Assembly (NCBI GenBank): GCA_018662005.1
Contig: JABJHA010000014.1
Location: 62,001 to 126,000 of the forward strand
Length of the DNA: 64,000 nt
Direction of reading: 5' to 3'
Source of the DNA: Rhodospirillaceae bacterium
GTDB lineage: Bacteria; Pseudomonadota; Alphaproteobacteria; Rhodospirillales; JABHCV01
Below the pieces are notes generated by a model. That model was not told where the DNA came from and made no database searches. It worked only from the letters and a program-made list of their open reading frames with translations. The position numbers were made by a program, and so were the translations under genes. This document shows positions 51,937 to 61,772 of the stretch, piece after piece; positions within the stretch are counted from its first letter, which is position 1; each line of letters opens with the position of its first letter.

Positions 51937-53463
51937 ATGACCGCCAAAACATCAATCCAGCTAAGCGAAAAAGACAACGTCGCTGTGGTGCCCGTCGAAG
52001 TCGCCAAGGATGAGTATATTGAACCGGCGGGAATTATCGCCTGCCAACTGATTCCGCGTGGTCACAAGTTGGCGTTGGAGGCAATAGAGCAGGGACAGGC
52101 GGTCCTTAAATACGGTCAGATTATCGGTTTTGCCTCGGTTCCCATTGCAGCGGGTGAACATGTCCATGTGCATAACGTTTCCATGGGGGATTTCGAGCGT
52201 GATTATGCTTACGGCGAAGCCGCCGTTGATAGCGAAATGGTTCCCGGGGCCGAGCGCGCCACCTTTGAAGGCTACCGCCGCGAAGACGGTAAAGTCGGCA
52301 CCCGAAACTATATTGGCATCGTCACCTCGGTCAATTGCTCCGCCACCGTTGCCAAACACATCGCTCGCGAGATCGAAAAATGCGGCATTCTGGATGACTA
52401 TCCCAATGTTGATGGCATTGTCCCCATTGTCCATGGCGCTGGTTGCTGTACCGCTACCGATGATGAAGGCTTTAACATGTTGCAACGGACCATTTGGGGG
52501 CACGCCAGACATGCCAACTTTTCTTCGGTGTTAATGCTCGGCCTGGGTTGCGAAGCCAATCAAATTCCCCTGATGCTGGATGTAATGGGCAAACCAGCGG
52601 AGGAAACCTTTCACTACACCACCATCCAGCAGGAAGGCGGAACCCGAAAGACTGTCGAGGAAGCGGTCAGCTGGTTTCAAAGCATTCTGCCGCGCGCCAA
52701 CGCTGCGCGCCGTGAGAGCGTGCCCGCTTCGGAACTGACCGTGGCCCTTCAATGTGGTGGATCGGACGGATATTCGGGTATCACCGCGAACCCGGCGCTG
52801 GGCATCGCCATCGATCATCTTGTCCGCCATGGGGGCTCGGGAGTACTTGCCGAAACGCCTGAAATTTACGGTGCAGAACATCTGCTAACCCGGCGCGCCA
52901 GTTCCCGCGACGTCGGCGAAAAACTGATCGAACGCATCCACTGGTGGGAAGACTATGCCGCCAAAAATGGCGGCAACATGAATAACAACCCGACACCGGG
53001 CAACAAGGCCGGGGGGCTGACGACGATTCTTGAGAAATCCTTAGGGGCCGTCGCCAAGGGTGGTTCGACCAATCTTGTCGGTGTCTATAAATACGCCGAA
53101 CCCATAACCACCAAAGGTTTCGCCTTTATGGACAGCCCCGGCTATGACCCGGCGTCGATCACCGGCGAAGTTGCCTCGGGCTGCAATCTTGTCGCCTTCA
53201 CCACCGGCAGGGGATCGGTTTACGGTAACAAGCCGGTGCCATCCCTGAAACTGGCGACAAACACGCCCATGTACGATCATATGAGCGAAGACATGGACAT
53301 CAATTGCGGCACCATCGTTGACGGCACCCAGAGCCTTGAAGAGGTCGGGGAGAGTATTTTCAAAAAATTACTGGCCGTGGCTTCGGGCGAAAAAACCAAA
53401 TCCGAGGAACTTGACTTCGGCGACGCCGAATTTGTGCCCTGGCAGGTCGGCGCCCAGATGTAA
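51937..53463 (+). CDS. UxaA family hydrolyase (altronate dehydratase-like)
   Basis: The 508-residue protein joins an N-terminal SAF domain (residues about 10-95) to a UxaA C-terminal catalytic domain (GYRREDGKVGTRNYIGIVTSVNCS, HGAGCC, LGCEANQI, GGSDGYSGITANP, and the FTTGRGSVYG end). The cysteines in CSATV, GCC and GCE probably bind iron. The family dehydrates altronate or related sugar acids (galactarate, L-talarate, sulfolactate); the substrate here is not predictable since no other hexuronate gene is present. Confidence 0.88.
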   Translation: MTAKTSIQLSEKDNVAVVPVEVAKDEYIEPAGIIACQLIPRGHKLALEAIEQGQAVLKYGQIIGFASVPIAAGEHVHVHNVSMGDFERDYAYGEAAVDSEMVPGAERATFEGYRREDGKVGTRNYIGIVTSVNCSATVAKHIAREIEKCGILDDYPNVDGIVPIVHGAGCCTATDDEGFNMLQRTIWGHARHANFSSVLMLGLGCEANQIPLMLDVMGKPAEETFHYTTIQQEGGTRKTVEEAVSWFQSILPRANAARRESVPASELTVALQCGGSDGYSGITANPALGIAIDHLVRHGGSGVLAETPEIYGAEHLLTRRASSRDVGEKLIERIHWWEDYAAKNGGNMNNNPTPGNKAGGLTTILEKSLGAVAKGGSTNLVGVYKYAEPITTKGFAFMDSPGYDPASITGEVASGCNLVAFTTGRGSVYGNKPVPSLKLATNTPMYDHMSEDMDINCGTIVDGTQSLEEVGESIFKKLLAVASGEKTKSEELDFGDAEFVPWQVGAQM

Positions 53464-53473
53464 CAACACGCCC

Positions 53474-54283
53474 TTAAGGCATCTTCCCGGCGATCAGGGC
53501 CGGATCAAGATGGGTGCGTCCCAATGTCATGCCCCAATGCAAATGTGCGCCTGTGACCCGCCCGGTTTTACCGACTTTTCCAATCGGTGTTCCTTTTTTC
53601 ACCATCGATCCCTGTTTGACCAGTATGGCGCTCATATGGGCGTAGACGCTGGTCAAGCCAAGCCCGTGATCGAGCATCAGTGTTTTGCCCGTATAGAACA
53701 TGTCATCTTTGATCAAAGCGACCTGACCATCAGACGGAGCCTTGATGATGGTTCCTTCCGGGGCCGCGATATCGGTGCCGTTGTGGGGGTTTTTCGGTTT
53801 GCCGTTTAATATTCGCTGAGATCCAAAAACACCTGAGAGCGGCCCCGTCACCGGCCATATAAACCCTGCAGCGAAATAGGCATCAACCGTATCAAGCCCA
53901 CGGACTCTGCCAATTCCCGCATTGTCTGCCTTAATGCGTGCCACGTCTTCAGGCTTAGGCGTTACTTTTCTTGAGGGCAGTCCGTCAATGCGCTGAACCT
54001 TGTATTGCCGACTGCTAACACTGAGCGTGCGACGGTCTGTTTTACCATCACCACCGGTAATGCTTAAGCTCACCTGTTCCGGCGCGTTGCGGCCAAACCC
54101 GATGAGGAAACGACCATCGCTGGAAAGCCCCAATTGCTTGCCATCCAGTTCGACCTTGTTTCCCGGTTTTGTTTTCCCAAAGACGAGCCCGCCCTGGATA
54201 AAGTTTCCTTCCATGCTGACCTCAGCAGCTTCGGAAATGCCCGATAACAGGATAAAGGCAAAAACAACAAACCACCTTCTCAC
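53474..54283 (-). CDS. Secreted M23 family metallopeptidase
   Basis: A GTG start at 54283 overlaps the xseA stop (GTGA). The 269-residue product has a signal peptide (MRRWFVVFAFILLSGISEA) and a LytM/M23 domain in the last 130 residues with the zinc ligands in NPHNGTDIAAPEGT and AHLHWGM, plus the DHGLGLTSVYAHMS core. All ligands are present, so it could cleave peptidoglycan cross-bridges; many such proteins act in cell division. It is cotranscribed with xseA. Confidence 0.93.
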   Translation of the reverse strand: MRRWFVVFAFILLSGISEAAEVSMEGNFIQGGLVFGKTKPGNKVELDGKQLGLSSDGRFLIGFGRNAPEQVSLSITGGDGKTDRRTLSVSSRQYKVQRIDGLPSRKVTPKPEDVARIKADNAGIGRVRGLDTVDAYFAAGFIWPVTGPLSGVFGSQRILNGKPKNPHNGTDIAAPEGTIIKAPSDGQVALIKDDMFYTGKTLMLDHGLGLTSVYAHMSAILVKQGSMVKKGTPIGKVGKTGRVTGAHLHWGMTLGRTHLDPALIAGKMP

Positions 54284-55689
54284 AACAGGTTTCCTTGTTT
54301 TCCGTCATCTTTTTTGGGTTTTTTTGCAGCCTTGCCCGTCGCATTTGCCGCGACTTTTCCATCATGAAACTGTATCTGCAGGTCCATGCCGGGTTTGACA
54401 TCGGCCGCCGCCAAAAGAGCATTATCTGACGTGTCACTAACCAGCGCAAAGCCCCTTGCCAGCACCCGCTGGTAGGAGAAACTTTCCAGCAACGCCGATG
54501 CTTTCGCCAATTTTTGCTTTCGTTCCAAAACAACGCCTTTTGCGCCTTGCCTCATGGCCCGCGCAGTGCTGTCCAGCCTGTCCCGGGCATGATCAATGCG
54601 TTGCCCCGGCTTGACAATCGCCGCCACCGTTTCAGCAAGACGAGCCCGGCGACTTGCCATTCCGGTGCGCAGGCTAAACGTCAACCGCTCGGCCCAGTCA
54701 TCAAGACGCTGGGACGAGTCTTCGACAACCCGGCGCAAATTCGGTAACCCCCGCACCAGTCCTTCAAGCACAGTCCTGTGCTGGTTAAGAGAACGGTTCA
54801 TGACATTGACCAGTCGCATACCGCTGTCCATGACCTGGGCCAGCAATTCAGCCCGCACCGGCACCGCCAGTTCTGCCGCCGCGGTTGGTGTCGGTGCCCG
54901 CATATCGGCGGCAAAATCAATCAGCGTGGTGTCGGTTTCATGGCCGACGGCCGATATCAGCGGCACGGTGCAATTGGCGGCGGCGCGAACCACCTGTTCT
55001 TCGTTAAAGGCCATCAGATCTTCAAGTGAGCCGCCGCCGCGCGCAACAATCAACAAATCAGGACGGGGAACCGTGCCACCTTGCTTCAAGGCGCTGAAAC
55101 CGTCGATGGCGGCGCTTATTTCCGCCGCCGCCTTGTCACCCTGAACCAGCACCGGCCATAGCAACACCCGAACCGGGAAACGATCAGACAAACGGTGCAG
55201 GATATCGCGAATGACCGCGCCGGTCGGCGAACTGACGACGCCGATCACTTGTGGCAAAAACGGCAAATCGCTTTTTCGCTCAGGGTCGAATAATCCTTCT
55301 TCGGCGAGTTTTCGCCTTCGTTCCTGCAGCAGCTTAAGAAGCGCGCCTTCACCCGCTAACTCAATGGAATCAATAACAATTTGATAGCTTGAGCGGGCAC
55401 CGTAGGCGGTAATCCGCCCCGTCGCCACCACTTCCATGCCATCTTCGGGGGCAATTGACAGACGACCCGCCGTGCCACGCCAGCAAACACCGTCGAGCAC
55501 AGCGTCGTCATCCTTCAGGCGCAGATACATGTGCCCCGATGCGGCGCGTTTAAAACCGGTAATCTCGCCGCGCACCCGAACCCTTGGAAAACGGTCCTCA
55601 AGCGTACTTTTCAGCGCTTGCGACAGCTCACCCACCGAAAGTTCCGGAAGATTATGTACAGATTCTTCAAGCGATTTCTTTTCAGTCAT
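54280..55689 (-). CDS. xseA: Exodeoxyribonuclease VII large subunit
   Basis: From ATG 55689 the protein has 469 residues. The N-terminal OB-fold (LPELSVGELSQALKSTLEDRFPRVRVRGEI) precedes the catalytic domain (GVVSSPTGAVIRDIL, ARGGGSLEDLMAFNEE, GHETDTTLIDFAADMRAPTPTAAAE), and a helical C-terminal tail follows. With XseB it degrades single-stranded DNA. A longer frame would run through purD on the other strand and is rejected. It is divergent from purD by 49 bases. Confidence 0.95.
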   Translation of the reverse strand: MTEKKSLEESVHNLPELSVGELSQALKSTLEDRFPRVRVRGEITGFKRAASGHMYLRLKDDDAVLDGVCWRGTAGRLSIAPEDGMEVVATGRITAYGARSSYQIVIDSIELAGEGALLKLLQERRRKLAEEGLFDPERKSDLPFLPQVIGVVSSPTGAVIRDILHRLSDRFPVRVLLWPVLVQGDKAAAEISAAIDGFSALKQGGTVPRPDLLIVARGGGSLEDLMAFNEEQVVRAAANCTVPLISAVGHETDTTLIDFAADMRAPTPTAAAELAVPVRAELLAQVMDSGMRLVNVMNRSLNQHRTVLEGLVRGLPNLRRVVEDSSQRLDDWAERLTFSLRTGMASRRARLAETVAAIVKPGQRIDHARDRLDSTARAMRQGAKGVVLERKQKLAKASALLESFSYQRVLARGFALVSDTSDNALLAAADVKPGMDLQIQFHDGKVAANATGKAAKKPKKDDGKQGNLL

Positions 55690-55738
55690 GGTCGACAGTA
55701 TGTATGGTGGTGTTGGGGAAATGAAGAAGGATTTTAAG

Positions 55739-57010
55739 ATGAAGGTTTTGGTTGTCGGTTCTGGTGGTCGTGAGCATTCCTTATGCTGGGCCATCGCCAA
55801 GTCGCCAAAGTGCGACGAACTGTTTTGCGCACCCGGTAACGCCGGAATTGATGGCATTGCCATCTGTGTCGATATCGGCGCCGATGACATTGACGCCCTT
55901 GTCGGTTTCACAACCGATAACGCCATCGACTTTGTCGTCGTCGGCCCCGAAGCGCCGCTGGTTGATGGTCTGGTCGACAGACTGAATGAAGCCGGCATCC
56001 CGGCCTTTGGCCCAAGCGCCGCCGCGGCAGCCCTGGAAGGCTCAAAAGGCTTCATGAAGGATTTATCGGCCAAATACAATATCCCGAGCGCCGAATACGG
56101 ACGTTTTGACGAGCCGGACGCAGCCAAGGAATTCATCCTGCGCCACGGCACGCCGATTGTCGTCAAAGCCGACGGATTGGCCGCCGGAAAGGGCGTAATC
56201 ATCTGCCAGAACAAGAATGAGGCCTACGCCGCTGTTGATCACATTATGACAGAGCGCGCCTTCGGCGGGGCTGGCGCGGAAGTCATCATCGAGGAATTCA
56301 TGGAGGGTGAGGAAGCCAGTTTCTTCGTTCTTTGCGATGGGATCAACGCCGTCGCCCTTAGATCGGCACAGGACCACAAGGCCGCCTTCGATGGCGATGA
56401 AGGCCCCAATACCGGCGGTATGGGTGCCTATACCCCGGCCCCGGTCGTCGACGACGCCATGGCTGCCCGAATCATGGATGAAATCATCACCCCGACGATC
56501 AAGGCGATGGCGGCGGAAGGCAAACCGTACAAAGGGGTTCTGTACGCTGGCCTGATGATCACCAGTACGGGGCCAAAACTGATCGAATTCAACGTCCGTT
56601 TCGGTGACCCGGAATGTCAGCCCCTGATGCTGGCGCTGAAATCCGATATCCTGACAGCGCTGATCGCCAGTGCCGATGGCACACTCGATAAAATCAAGTT
56701 GAAATGGCATGACGAAGCCACCCTGATCGTTGTTATGGCAACCAATGGCTATCCCGGTCGATATGAGAAAGGCAGCGTAATAAAAGGTGTCGGGGAAGCA
56801 AACGCCATGGATGATGTCTTTGTCTTCCACGCCGGCACAAAGGCCGACAACGGCGCATTGCTGGCCAATGGAGGACGGGTGCTGGGCATTACGACGAAAG
56901 CCAAAACCGTCGCCCAGGCACAAAAACTGGCTTACAAGGCGGTCGCCAAAATAGACTGGCCGGAAGGCTTCAACCGAACCGACATCGGCTGGCGCGCGGC
57001 CAAACGTTAA
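55739..57010 (+). CDS. purD: Phosphoribosylamine-glycine ligase
   Basis: The second step of purine synthesis, joining glycine to phosphoribosylamine. The 423-residue ATP-grasp enzyme begins MKVLVVGSGGREHSL, with AAGGA seven bases upstream of ATG 55739; ATG 55721 is possible but less usual. ATP-grasp motifs KADGLAAGKGV, EEFMEGEEASFF and NTGGMGAYTPAP are intact, as is LIEFNVRFGDPECQ. It is followed by a DUF1244 gene. Confidence 0.96.
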   Translation: MKVLVVGSGGREHSLCWAIAKSPKCDELFCAPGNAGIDGIAICVDIGADDIDALVGFTTDNAIDFVVVGPEAPLVDGLVDRLNEAGIPAFGPSAAAAALEGSKGFMKDLSAKYNIPSAEYGRFDEPDAAKEFILRHGTPIVVKADGLAAGKGVIICQNKNEAYAAVDHIMTERAFGGAGAEVIIEEFMEGEEASFFVLCDGINAVALRSAQDHKAAFDGDEGPNTGGMGAYTPAPVVDDAMAARIMDEIITPTIKAMAAEGKPYKGVLYAGLMITSTGPKLIEFNVRFGDPECQPLMLALKSDILTALIASADGTLDKIKLKWHDEATLIVVMATNGYPGRYEKGSVIKGVGEANAMDDVFVFHAGTKADNGALLANGGRVLGITTKAKTVAQAQKLAYKAVAKIDWPEGFNRTDIGWRAAKR

Positions 57011-57030
57011 TGGAACAAGAGAGAAGACCA

Positions 57031-57351
57031 ATGGACGATAAAACGCGCACCGAACTGGAAGCAGCCGCCTTTCGCGGCCTTGCCCAACACCTTGGCAAAC
57101 GCACCGATGTACAAAACATCGACTTGATGAATTTGGCCGGATTCTGCCGTAACTGCCTGTCAAAATGGTATATGGCAGCAGCCAAAGAGCACGATATCGA
57201 CATGTCCTACGACGAGGCTCGTGAAATCGTCTACGGCATGACCTACGATGAATGGAAGCGCGATTACCAAAGCGAAGCGTCCGACGAGCAAAAACAGCTA
57301 TTCCAGGACACCATGCCCCTGCACGCAGAGATCAGCGGCCATAACAAATAA
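57031..57351 (+). CDS. DUF1244 family protein
   Basis: A 106-residue helical protein matching DUF1244 through the invariant block VQNIDLMNLAGFCRNCLSKWY, which holds two cysteines, and the MSYDEAREIVYGMTYDEWK segment. The family is widespread in proteobacteria and of unknown role. Start is taken at 57031 (GAGAG upstream); an ATG at 57010 overlapping the purD stop is possible. Probably cotranscribed with purD. Confidence 0.9.
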   Translation: MDDKTRTELEAAAFRGLAQHLGKRTDVQNIDLMNLAGFCRNCLSKWYMAAAKEHDIDMSYDEAREIVYGMTYDEWKRDYQSEASDEQKQLFQDTMPLHAEISGHNK

Positions 57352-57366
57352 TCCTGAAGGTGTTCC

Positions 57367-58776
57367 ATGCTACCACATGTGGCTGCGTTAAGTGATTCCA
57401 CATACCGTCCCGTCTGGCTCGATTCAGAGGGAAGACCAGAAACCCTAGCCCCACTTGAGGGTGATGCCCGTTGTCAATTGTTGATTGTCGGCGGAGGCTT
57501 TACGGGTTTGTGGGCGGCCTTGCAGGTAAAGGAACAGCAACCTGATCTGGATGTTGTTCTGGTAGAGCAAACATTTATTGGTGATGGAGCATCCGGCCGC
57601 AACGGCGGCTTCCTGAACACCAGCCTGACCCATGGCGAAACCAACGGCGACTATCATTTTCCCGGCGAGGCTGAACATCTTGAGGAACTTGGGCTACAGA
57701 ACATGAAGGCGTTTATCGAGACTCTGGAACGCTACAACATTGACGCCGAGTATGAACATGTCGGCCATACAGCCGTTGCCACTAACGAGGCAATGGCCCT
57801 GAAGTTACGCAGTCAGTTTGAGGCCGGGAAAGCAGCGGGCCGGGATGTCGTCTGGTTTGATGGCGATGACATGCGTCGCCAGGTAAACTCCCCCACCTAC
57901 AAGGCCGGGCTATGGCATCGTGACGGACAGGACGGTGTGGTTAACCCTGGAAAGCTGTGCTGGGGGCTTAAAAAAACCATCCTGTCGCTGGGTGTGCGCA
58001 TTTTCGAGAACACACCCGTACTTGATGTCGCCCCAGATGGTGACGGGATGCTGACCACCTGCGCCTCTGCCAACATCCGAAGCGACAAAATTCTGATGGC
58101 GACGAATGCTTTTCGCGGTCTGCTTCCCCAAATCCGCAGGCAAGTGATACCCGTTTGGGATTATCAAATCGCCACCGAACCTTTAACCCCCGAGCAACTG
58201 GACTCCATCAACTGGGGCAAAAACCGTCATGCTCTCTCCAACGAAGCCTACATGTTTCATTATTACCGGATGACAAAAGACAACCGCATTACCTGGGGCG
58301 GTGGTGGCGCTGTTTGCTATTATTATGGCAGTCGCACGGATCAGGGTGTCGCCGATGACCGGGGGCGGTTTGAGCGCCTGTCCAAAGAATTCTTTGAAAC
58401 CTTTCCGCAGTTACAAGGGGTCAGGTTCAGTCACCGCTGGAGCGGCATCATTGCCTCTTCAACGCGCTTTTGCATGGTTCCCGGCGTTGCTTTTGACGGG
58501 CGCGTGTCGTGGGCCGTCGGGTATACGGGACTTGGTGTCGGGGCGACACGGTTTGGCGCCCGCATTGGTCTGGAATTACTGGGTTATCAGCCCAGTGATA
58601 TTCTGGACATGCTGTTTGTCAAAAGGCGCGCCATGAACTGGGCGCCTGAACCCCTACGCTGGATTGGCGTAACCTTGACCCGCCACGCCCTTGCAAAGGC
58701 TGATGCCAACGGGGGCAAGCGGGGGCTGTGGTTAAAACTTCTGGATTACTTCCATTTAACGGGGTTCGCCTGCTAA
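57367..58776 (+). CDS. FAD-dependent amine oxidoreductase (DAO superfamily)
   Basis: A 469-residue enzyme of the glycine oxidase/D-amino-acid oxidase superfamily. The dinucleotide motif LLIVGGGFTGLWAAL is near residue 39, followed by ASGRNGGFLN and a C-terminal GVAFDGRVSWAVGYTGLGVGATRFG FAD-contact block. It resembles gamma-glutamylputrescine oxidase-like proteins. The substrate is unknown. It is 15 bases after the DUF1244 gene and convergent with a bicupin gene, seven bases away. Confidence 0.88.
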   Translation: MLPHVAALSDSTYRPVWLDSEGRPETLAPLEGDARCQLLIVGGGFTGLWAALQVKEQQPDLDVVLVEQTFIGDGASGRNGGFLNTSLTHGETNGDYHFPGEAEHLEELGLQNMKAFIETLERYNIDAEYEHVGHTAVATNEAMALKLRSQFEAGKAAGRDVVWFDGDDMRRQVNSPTYKAGLWHRDGQDGVVNPGKLCWGLKKTILSLGVRIFENTPVLDVAPDGDGMLTTCASANIRSDKILMATNAFRGLLPQIRRQVIPVWDYQIATEPLTPEQLDSINWGKNRHALSNEAYMFHYYRMTKDNRITWGGGGAVCYYYGSRTDQGVADDRGRFERLSKEFFETFPQLQGVRFSHRWSGIIASSTRFCMVPGVAFDGRVSWAVGYTGLGVGATRFGARIGLELLGYQPSDILDMLFVKRRAMNWAPEPLRWIGVTLTRHALAKADANGGKRGLWLKLLDYFHLTGFAC

Positions 58777-58783
58777 AGACCGT

Positions 58784-59554
58784 TTAGCCTGCGGCAGGAT
58801 CCACAATCGCATAATACTTCTTGATTCCACTCGTCTGCCAGCGACAAACCGTGCCCATGGGGATGAAAAAGGCGTCCCCGGCTGTGAACTGCTGGACAGT
58901 CCCGTCCTCTTCAGTGATCGTCAGATCGCCTTCGAGCATTTGTACGAACTCATGCCAGGGAAATGGCCTCATTTCGCTATCAAAGGCGGTACTGTCCCAC
59001 ATGCCGACAAACATGTTCCCAGCATCGTTGGTGAACAAAATATTGTCATGTTGAAGCGGCGCATCGCCAATCATCACAAATTGATCGGTGCTGTCCATCT
59101 TTGTCAAGCCTGCCTCAAGGGCGAGCGGATCAAGGACCATGATGCCGCCATCTGCAGAAGCAATTTCAGGTGTCGCTGCATTCGGGTTGGCGTAAGTGAT
59201 ATAGAATTTTCTTAAGAAACCTACCTGTTTCCAGCTAACGGGGATGCCGTTGCGAACGCAAAAAGATTGCCCCTCATGAACTGGCGTTTCGTTTGCATCA
59301 CCATCAACCATGGCCACCTGGCCTTCAAGTATCCACATGAACTCATCCCCTGGATAGGGGCCGAATTGTTCCTGCATGGTGGTCGTTGTCCAAACACCAA
59401 CGCTCAGGCCCAAGGCCTCATCACCGTAGTACTCATGCAAATATTGCTCGGGCAGGTCAGATTGAAAATCAGCTTGATCAAGTTGCATTTTCTCTAGGCC
59501 CGTTTCGGCGGGGCCATTGCGTTCAAACCGGATAACTTTTTTATCAGAGCTCAT
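58784..59554 (-). CDS. Bicupin protein (DUF861-type cupins)
   Basis: A 256-residue protein with two cupin barrels. The first (residues about 45-120) contains PYPGDEFMWILEGQVAMVDGD and the second (about 175-250) PWHEFVQMLEGDLTITEEDG with DAFFIPMGTVCRWQ. They resemble the DUF861/EutQ-like cupins, which often lack a full metal site: here HEF in the second has one histidine. It is divergent from the sulfatase gene by 158 bases and convergent with the FAD oxidoreductase. A role in the same small catabolic set is possible. Confidence 0.85.
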   Translation of the reverse strand: MSSDKKVIRFERNGPAETGLEKMQLDQADFQSDLPEQYLHEYYGDEALGLSVGVWTTTTMQEQFGPYPGDEFMWILEGQVAMVDGDANETPVHEGQSFCVRNGIPVSWKQVGFLRKFYITYANPNAATPEIASADGGIMVLDPLALEAGLTKMDSTDQFVMIGDAPLQHDNILFTNDAGNMFVGMWDSTAFDSEMRPFPWHEFVQMLEGDLTITEEDGTVQQFTAGDAFFIPMGTVCRWQTSGIKKYYAIVDPAAG

Positions 59555-59712
59555 ATCGTGTTTATACTTTCTGAAAAATTAGGCGCTGATCAAAAATTAT
59601 ATATGAGAAACCAACTCCCCGCAAAAACAGCTTTAACATTTCCATATCCCTGTAATTAAGAATAGAAGGGAAAATAACTTTTTAGAACCGGATCAGGCAT
59701 ACGGAGCATCCC

Positions 59713-61233
59713 ATGTCGCAAACGTCATCACGCCCGAACATCGTTATGATTATGGCGGATCAGTTGGCCCCGCAATTCTTGCCCTGTCACGGACACCCTG
59801 TGGTCAAGGCCCCGACAATCGAGAAATTGGCCAGCGAAGGTGTCGTGTTTGACGCGGCCTATACCAACGCGCCGCTGTGCGCGCCATCGCGCTTCGTGAT
59901 GATGAGTGGACGGCTTCCTTGCAAAATCGCCGCCTGGGACAACGCCGTCGAATTTTCTTCGGAGGTACCAACGTTTGCGCATTATTTATCAGCCGAAGGG
60001 TATCGAACGTGCCTTAGCGGCAAGATGCATTTCATTGGCCCCGACCAATTGCATGGATACGGTGAGCGCCTGACCACCGACGTCTACCCTGCGGATTTTA
60101 CATGGCATCCGGAGTGGGACCGAGCTGACGCGCGGCTCGACTGGTTTCACAATATGGAGGTGGTGACAAAGGCCGGACCGTGTATGCGCTCGCTGTATCT
60201 GGACTACGATGACGAGGCAGTGTTCGCCGCCAAGCGCTATATTTTTGATCAGGCCCGCGATGGTAATGAAGATCCCTTTTTGCTGACCGTCTCGATGATC
60301 CAGCCCCACGATCCTTACCTTTGCCGGCAGGATAAATGGGACCTGTACCGGGATGATGATATCGACCTTCCCAAAACGCCGCCAGGTTCTGTTGATGAAG
60401 ACCCCCATAGCGCCCGCATTCGCCACAGTTACGGTGCAACCGATGTTGATCTTGACGACCAAACCCTACGAAACGCACGGCGCGCTTATTACGGATCGAT
60501 CAGTGATATTGACGACAAGGTTGCCGAGATTCTGGGCGCGCTCGAAGAGTCGGGACTTAGGGACAACACCATCGTTATCTTTACCGGTGACCATGGGGAC
60601 ATGCTGGGGGAACGGGGCATGTGGTTCAAAATGAGCTTCTTTGACTATTCATCCCGGGTTCCGCTGATCGTTCATGCACCGAAAATGTTTTCCCCACGCC
60701 GGGTCGGGCAAGCGGTTTCTCTTGTTGATTTCCTGCCGACGCTGGTTGAGCTTGGCCGTGACGGAAAATCCGGAAATTATGCGACGCCCCTCGAGGGGCG
60801 CTCGCTTCTGTCACATTTAAACGGCGGTGCTGGTCATGACGAAGTGATTGGCGAATACTTTGCCGAAGGCATTGCGACACCGATGTTGATGATCCGCCGG
60901 GGCGCACACAAATTCATTTGCGCGAAAGGCGATCCGCCCCAGTACTACAATCTGGAAACTGACCCCGAAGAACGGCTCAACCTTGCCGCCGATCCCGCAT
61001 TCATTGCCCAGACCAACGCCTTGCAAGCGGAAATCGATGCAGCCTATGACCTGGACGCCTTGACAGAGCGTGTTAAGGAAAGCCAGCGCCGGCGACAGTT
61101 TCTTAAGGGCGTAATGCGCGAACAGGCCATCACCTGGGACTATACCCCGGCCCGTGACGCCGCCCACGATTACGTCCGCAACACGATGCCGATCTATCAA
61201 CTTGAGAAGCGCGGACGATTTCCGCAGGTATAA
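59713..61233 (+). CDS. betC: Sulfatase, choline-sulfatase (BetC) type
   Basis: A 506-residue cytoplasmic type I sulfatase. Cys56 in CAPSR is the residue converted to formylglycine; DQLAPQFLPCHGHP gives metal ligands, and PHDPYLC and FTGDHGDMLGERGMWFK give further ones. The C-terminal tail (RRQFLKGVMREQAITWDYTPARDAAHDYVRN) matches choline-sulfatases, which release choline from choline-O-sulfate for betaine synthesis. No bet transport or dehydrogenase gene is in the window. The FGE-like protein at 10607 lacks catalytic cysteines and is exported, so a maturase must lie elsewhere. Confidence 0.88.
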   Translation: MSQTSSRPNIVMIMADQLAPQFLPCHGHPVVKAPTIEKLASEGVVFDAAYTNAPLCAPSRFVMMSGRLPCKIAAWDNAVEFSSEVPTFAHYLSAEGYRTCLSGKMHFIGPDQLHGYGERLTTDVYPADFTWHPEWDRADARLDWFHNMEVVTKAGPCMRSLYLDYDDEAVFAAKRYIFDQARDGNEDPFLLTVSMIQPHDPYLCRQDKWDLYRDDDIDLPKTPPGSVDEDPHSARIRHSYGATDVDLDDQTLRNARRAYYGSISDIDDKVAEILGALEESGLRDNTIVIFTGDHGDMLGERGMWFKMSFFDYSSRVPLIVHAPKMFSPRRVGQAVSLVDFLPTLVELGRDGKSGNYATPLEGRSLLSHLNGGAGHDEVIGEYFAEGIATPMLMIRRGAHKFICAKGDPPQYYNLETDPEERLNLAADPAFIAQTNALQAEIDAAYDLDALTERVKESQRRRQFLKGVMREQAITWDYTPARDAAHDYVRNTMPIYQLEKRGRFPQV

Positions 61234-61237
61234 GGCT

Positions 61238-61690
61238 TTAACGCAAATCCTTGAAAAACTTCTTCAGCAAGGTACTGGCCGAGGTTTCTTCCATGCCGCC
61301 AACCACTTCGGGCCGGTGGTGACAGGTTGATTGTTCAAACACCCTGGGACCATGATCGACGCCGCCACCTTTTGCATCGTAGGCGCCAAAATAAAGCCTG
61401 CGCAGGCGGGCGAAGGAAATCGCCGTCGCGCACATGGGACAGGGCTCAAGGGTGACATACAGGTCGCAGTTTTCGAGCCGCGGGCTTTCCAACTTCGCGG
61501 CCGCCTCCCTTATCACCAGCATCTCGGCATGAGCCGTCGGGTCGTTCTTTTCTTCCGTACAGTTTCCGGCCCAGGCAAGGACCTCACCGCTGACCGCATC
61601 AACAATAACCGCCCCGACCGGCACTTCGCCCCGGTCGGCGGCTTTTTCTGCCTCTTTCAAGGCCATTGCCATGTAGGTTGACTGATCCAT
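61238..61690 (-). CDS. tadA: tRNA-specific adenosine deaminase
   Basis: The essential enzyme converting A34 to inosine in tRNA(Arg). From ATG 61690 the protein is 150 residues with the zinc site HAEM and PCPMCATAI and the general-acid glutamate in HAE. A longer frame to 61795 overlaps the divergent amidotransferase gene and is not conserved. It is convergent with the sulfatase gene. Confidence 0.95.
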   Translation of the reverse strand: MDQSTYMAMALKEAEKAADRGEVPVGAVIVDAVSGEVLAWAGNCTEEKNDPTAHAEMLVIREAAAKLESPRLENCDLYVTLEPCPMCATAISFARLRRLYFGAYDAKGGGVDHGPRVFEQSTCHHRPEVVGGMEETSASTLLKKFFKDLR

Positions 61691-61772
61691 AGGCAAACAG
61701 TGAACCCAGCATGAAGCGCCGTCAATATGCTTTACTTGCGAAAAGGCCCTGTGATCTCTACATTCCGCCCTT

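Noticed and set aside
55690-56214. N-terminal extension of xseA across the purD start
   Set aside because: The extra residues lie antisense to purD, are low-complexity and not conserved; ATG 55689 gives a normal XseA start.
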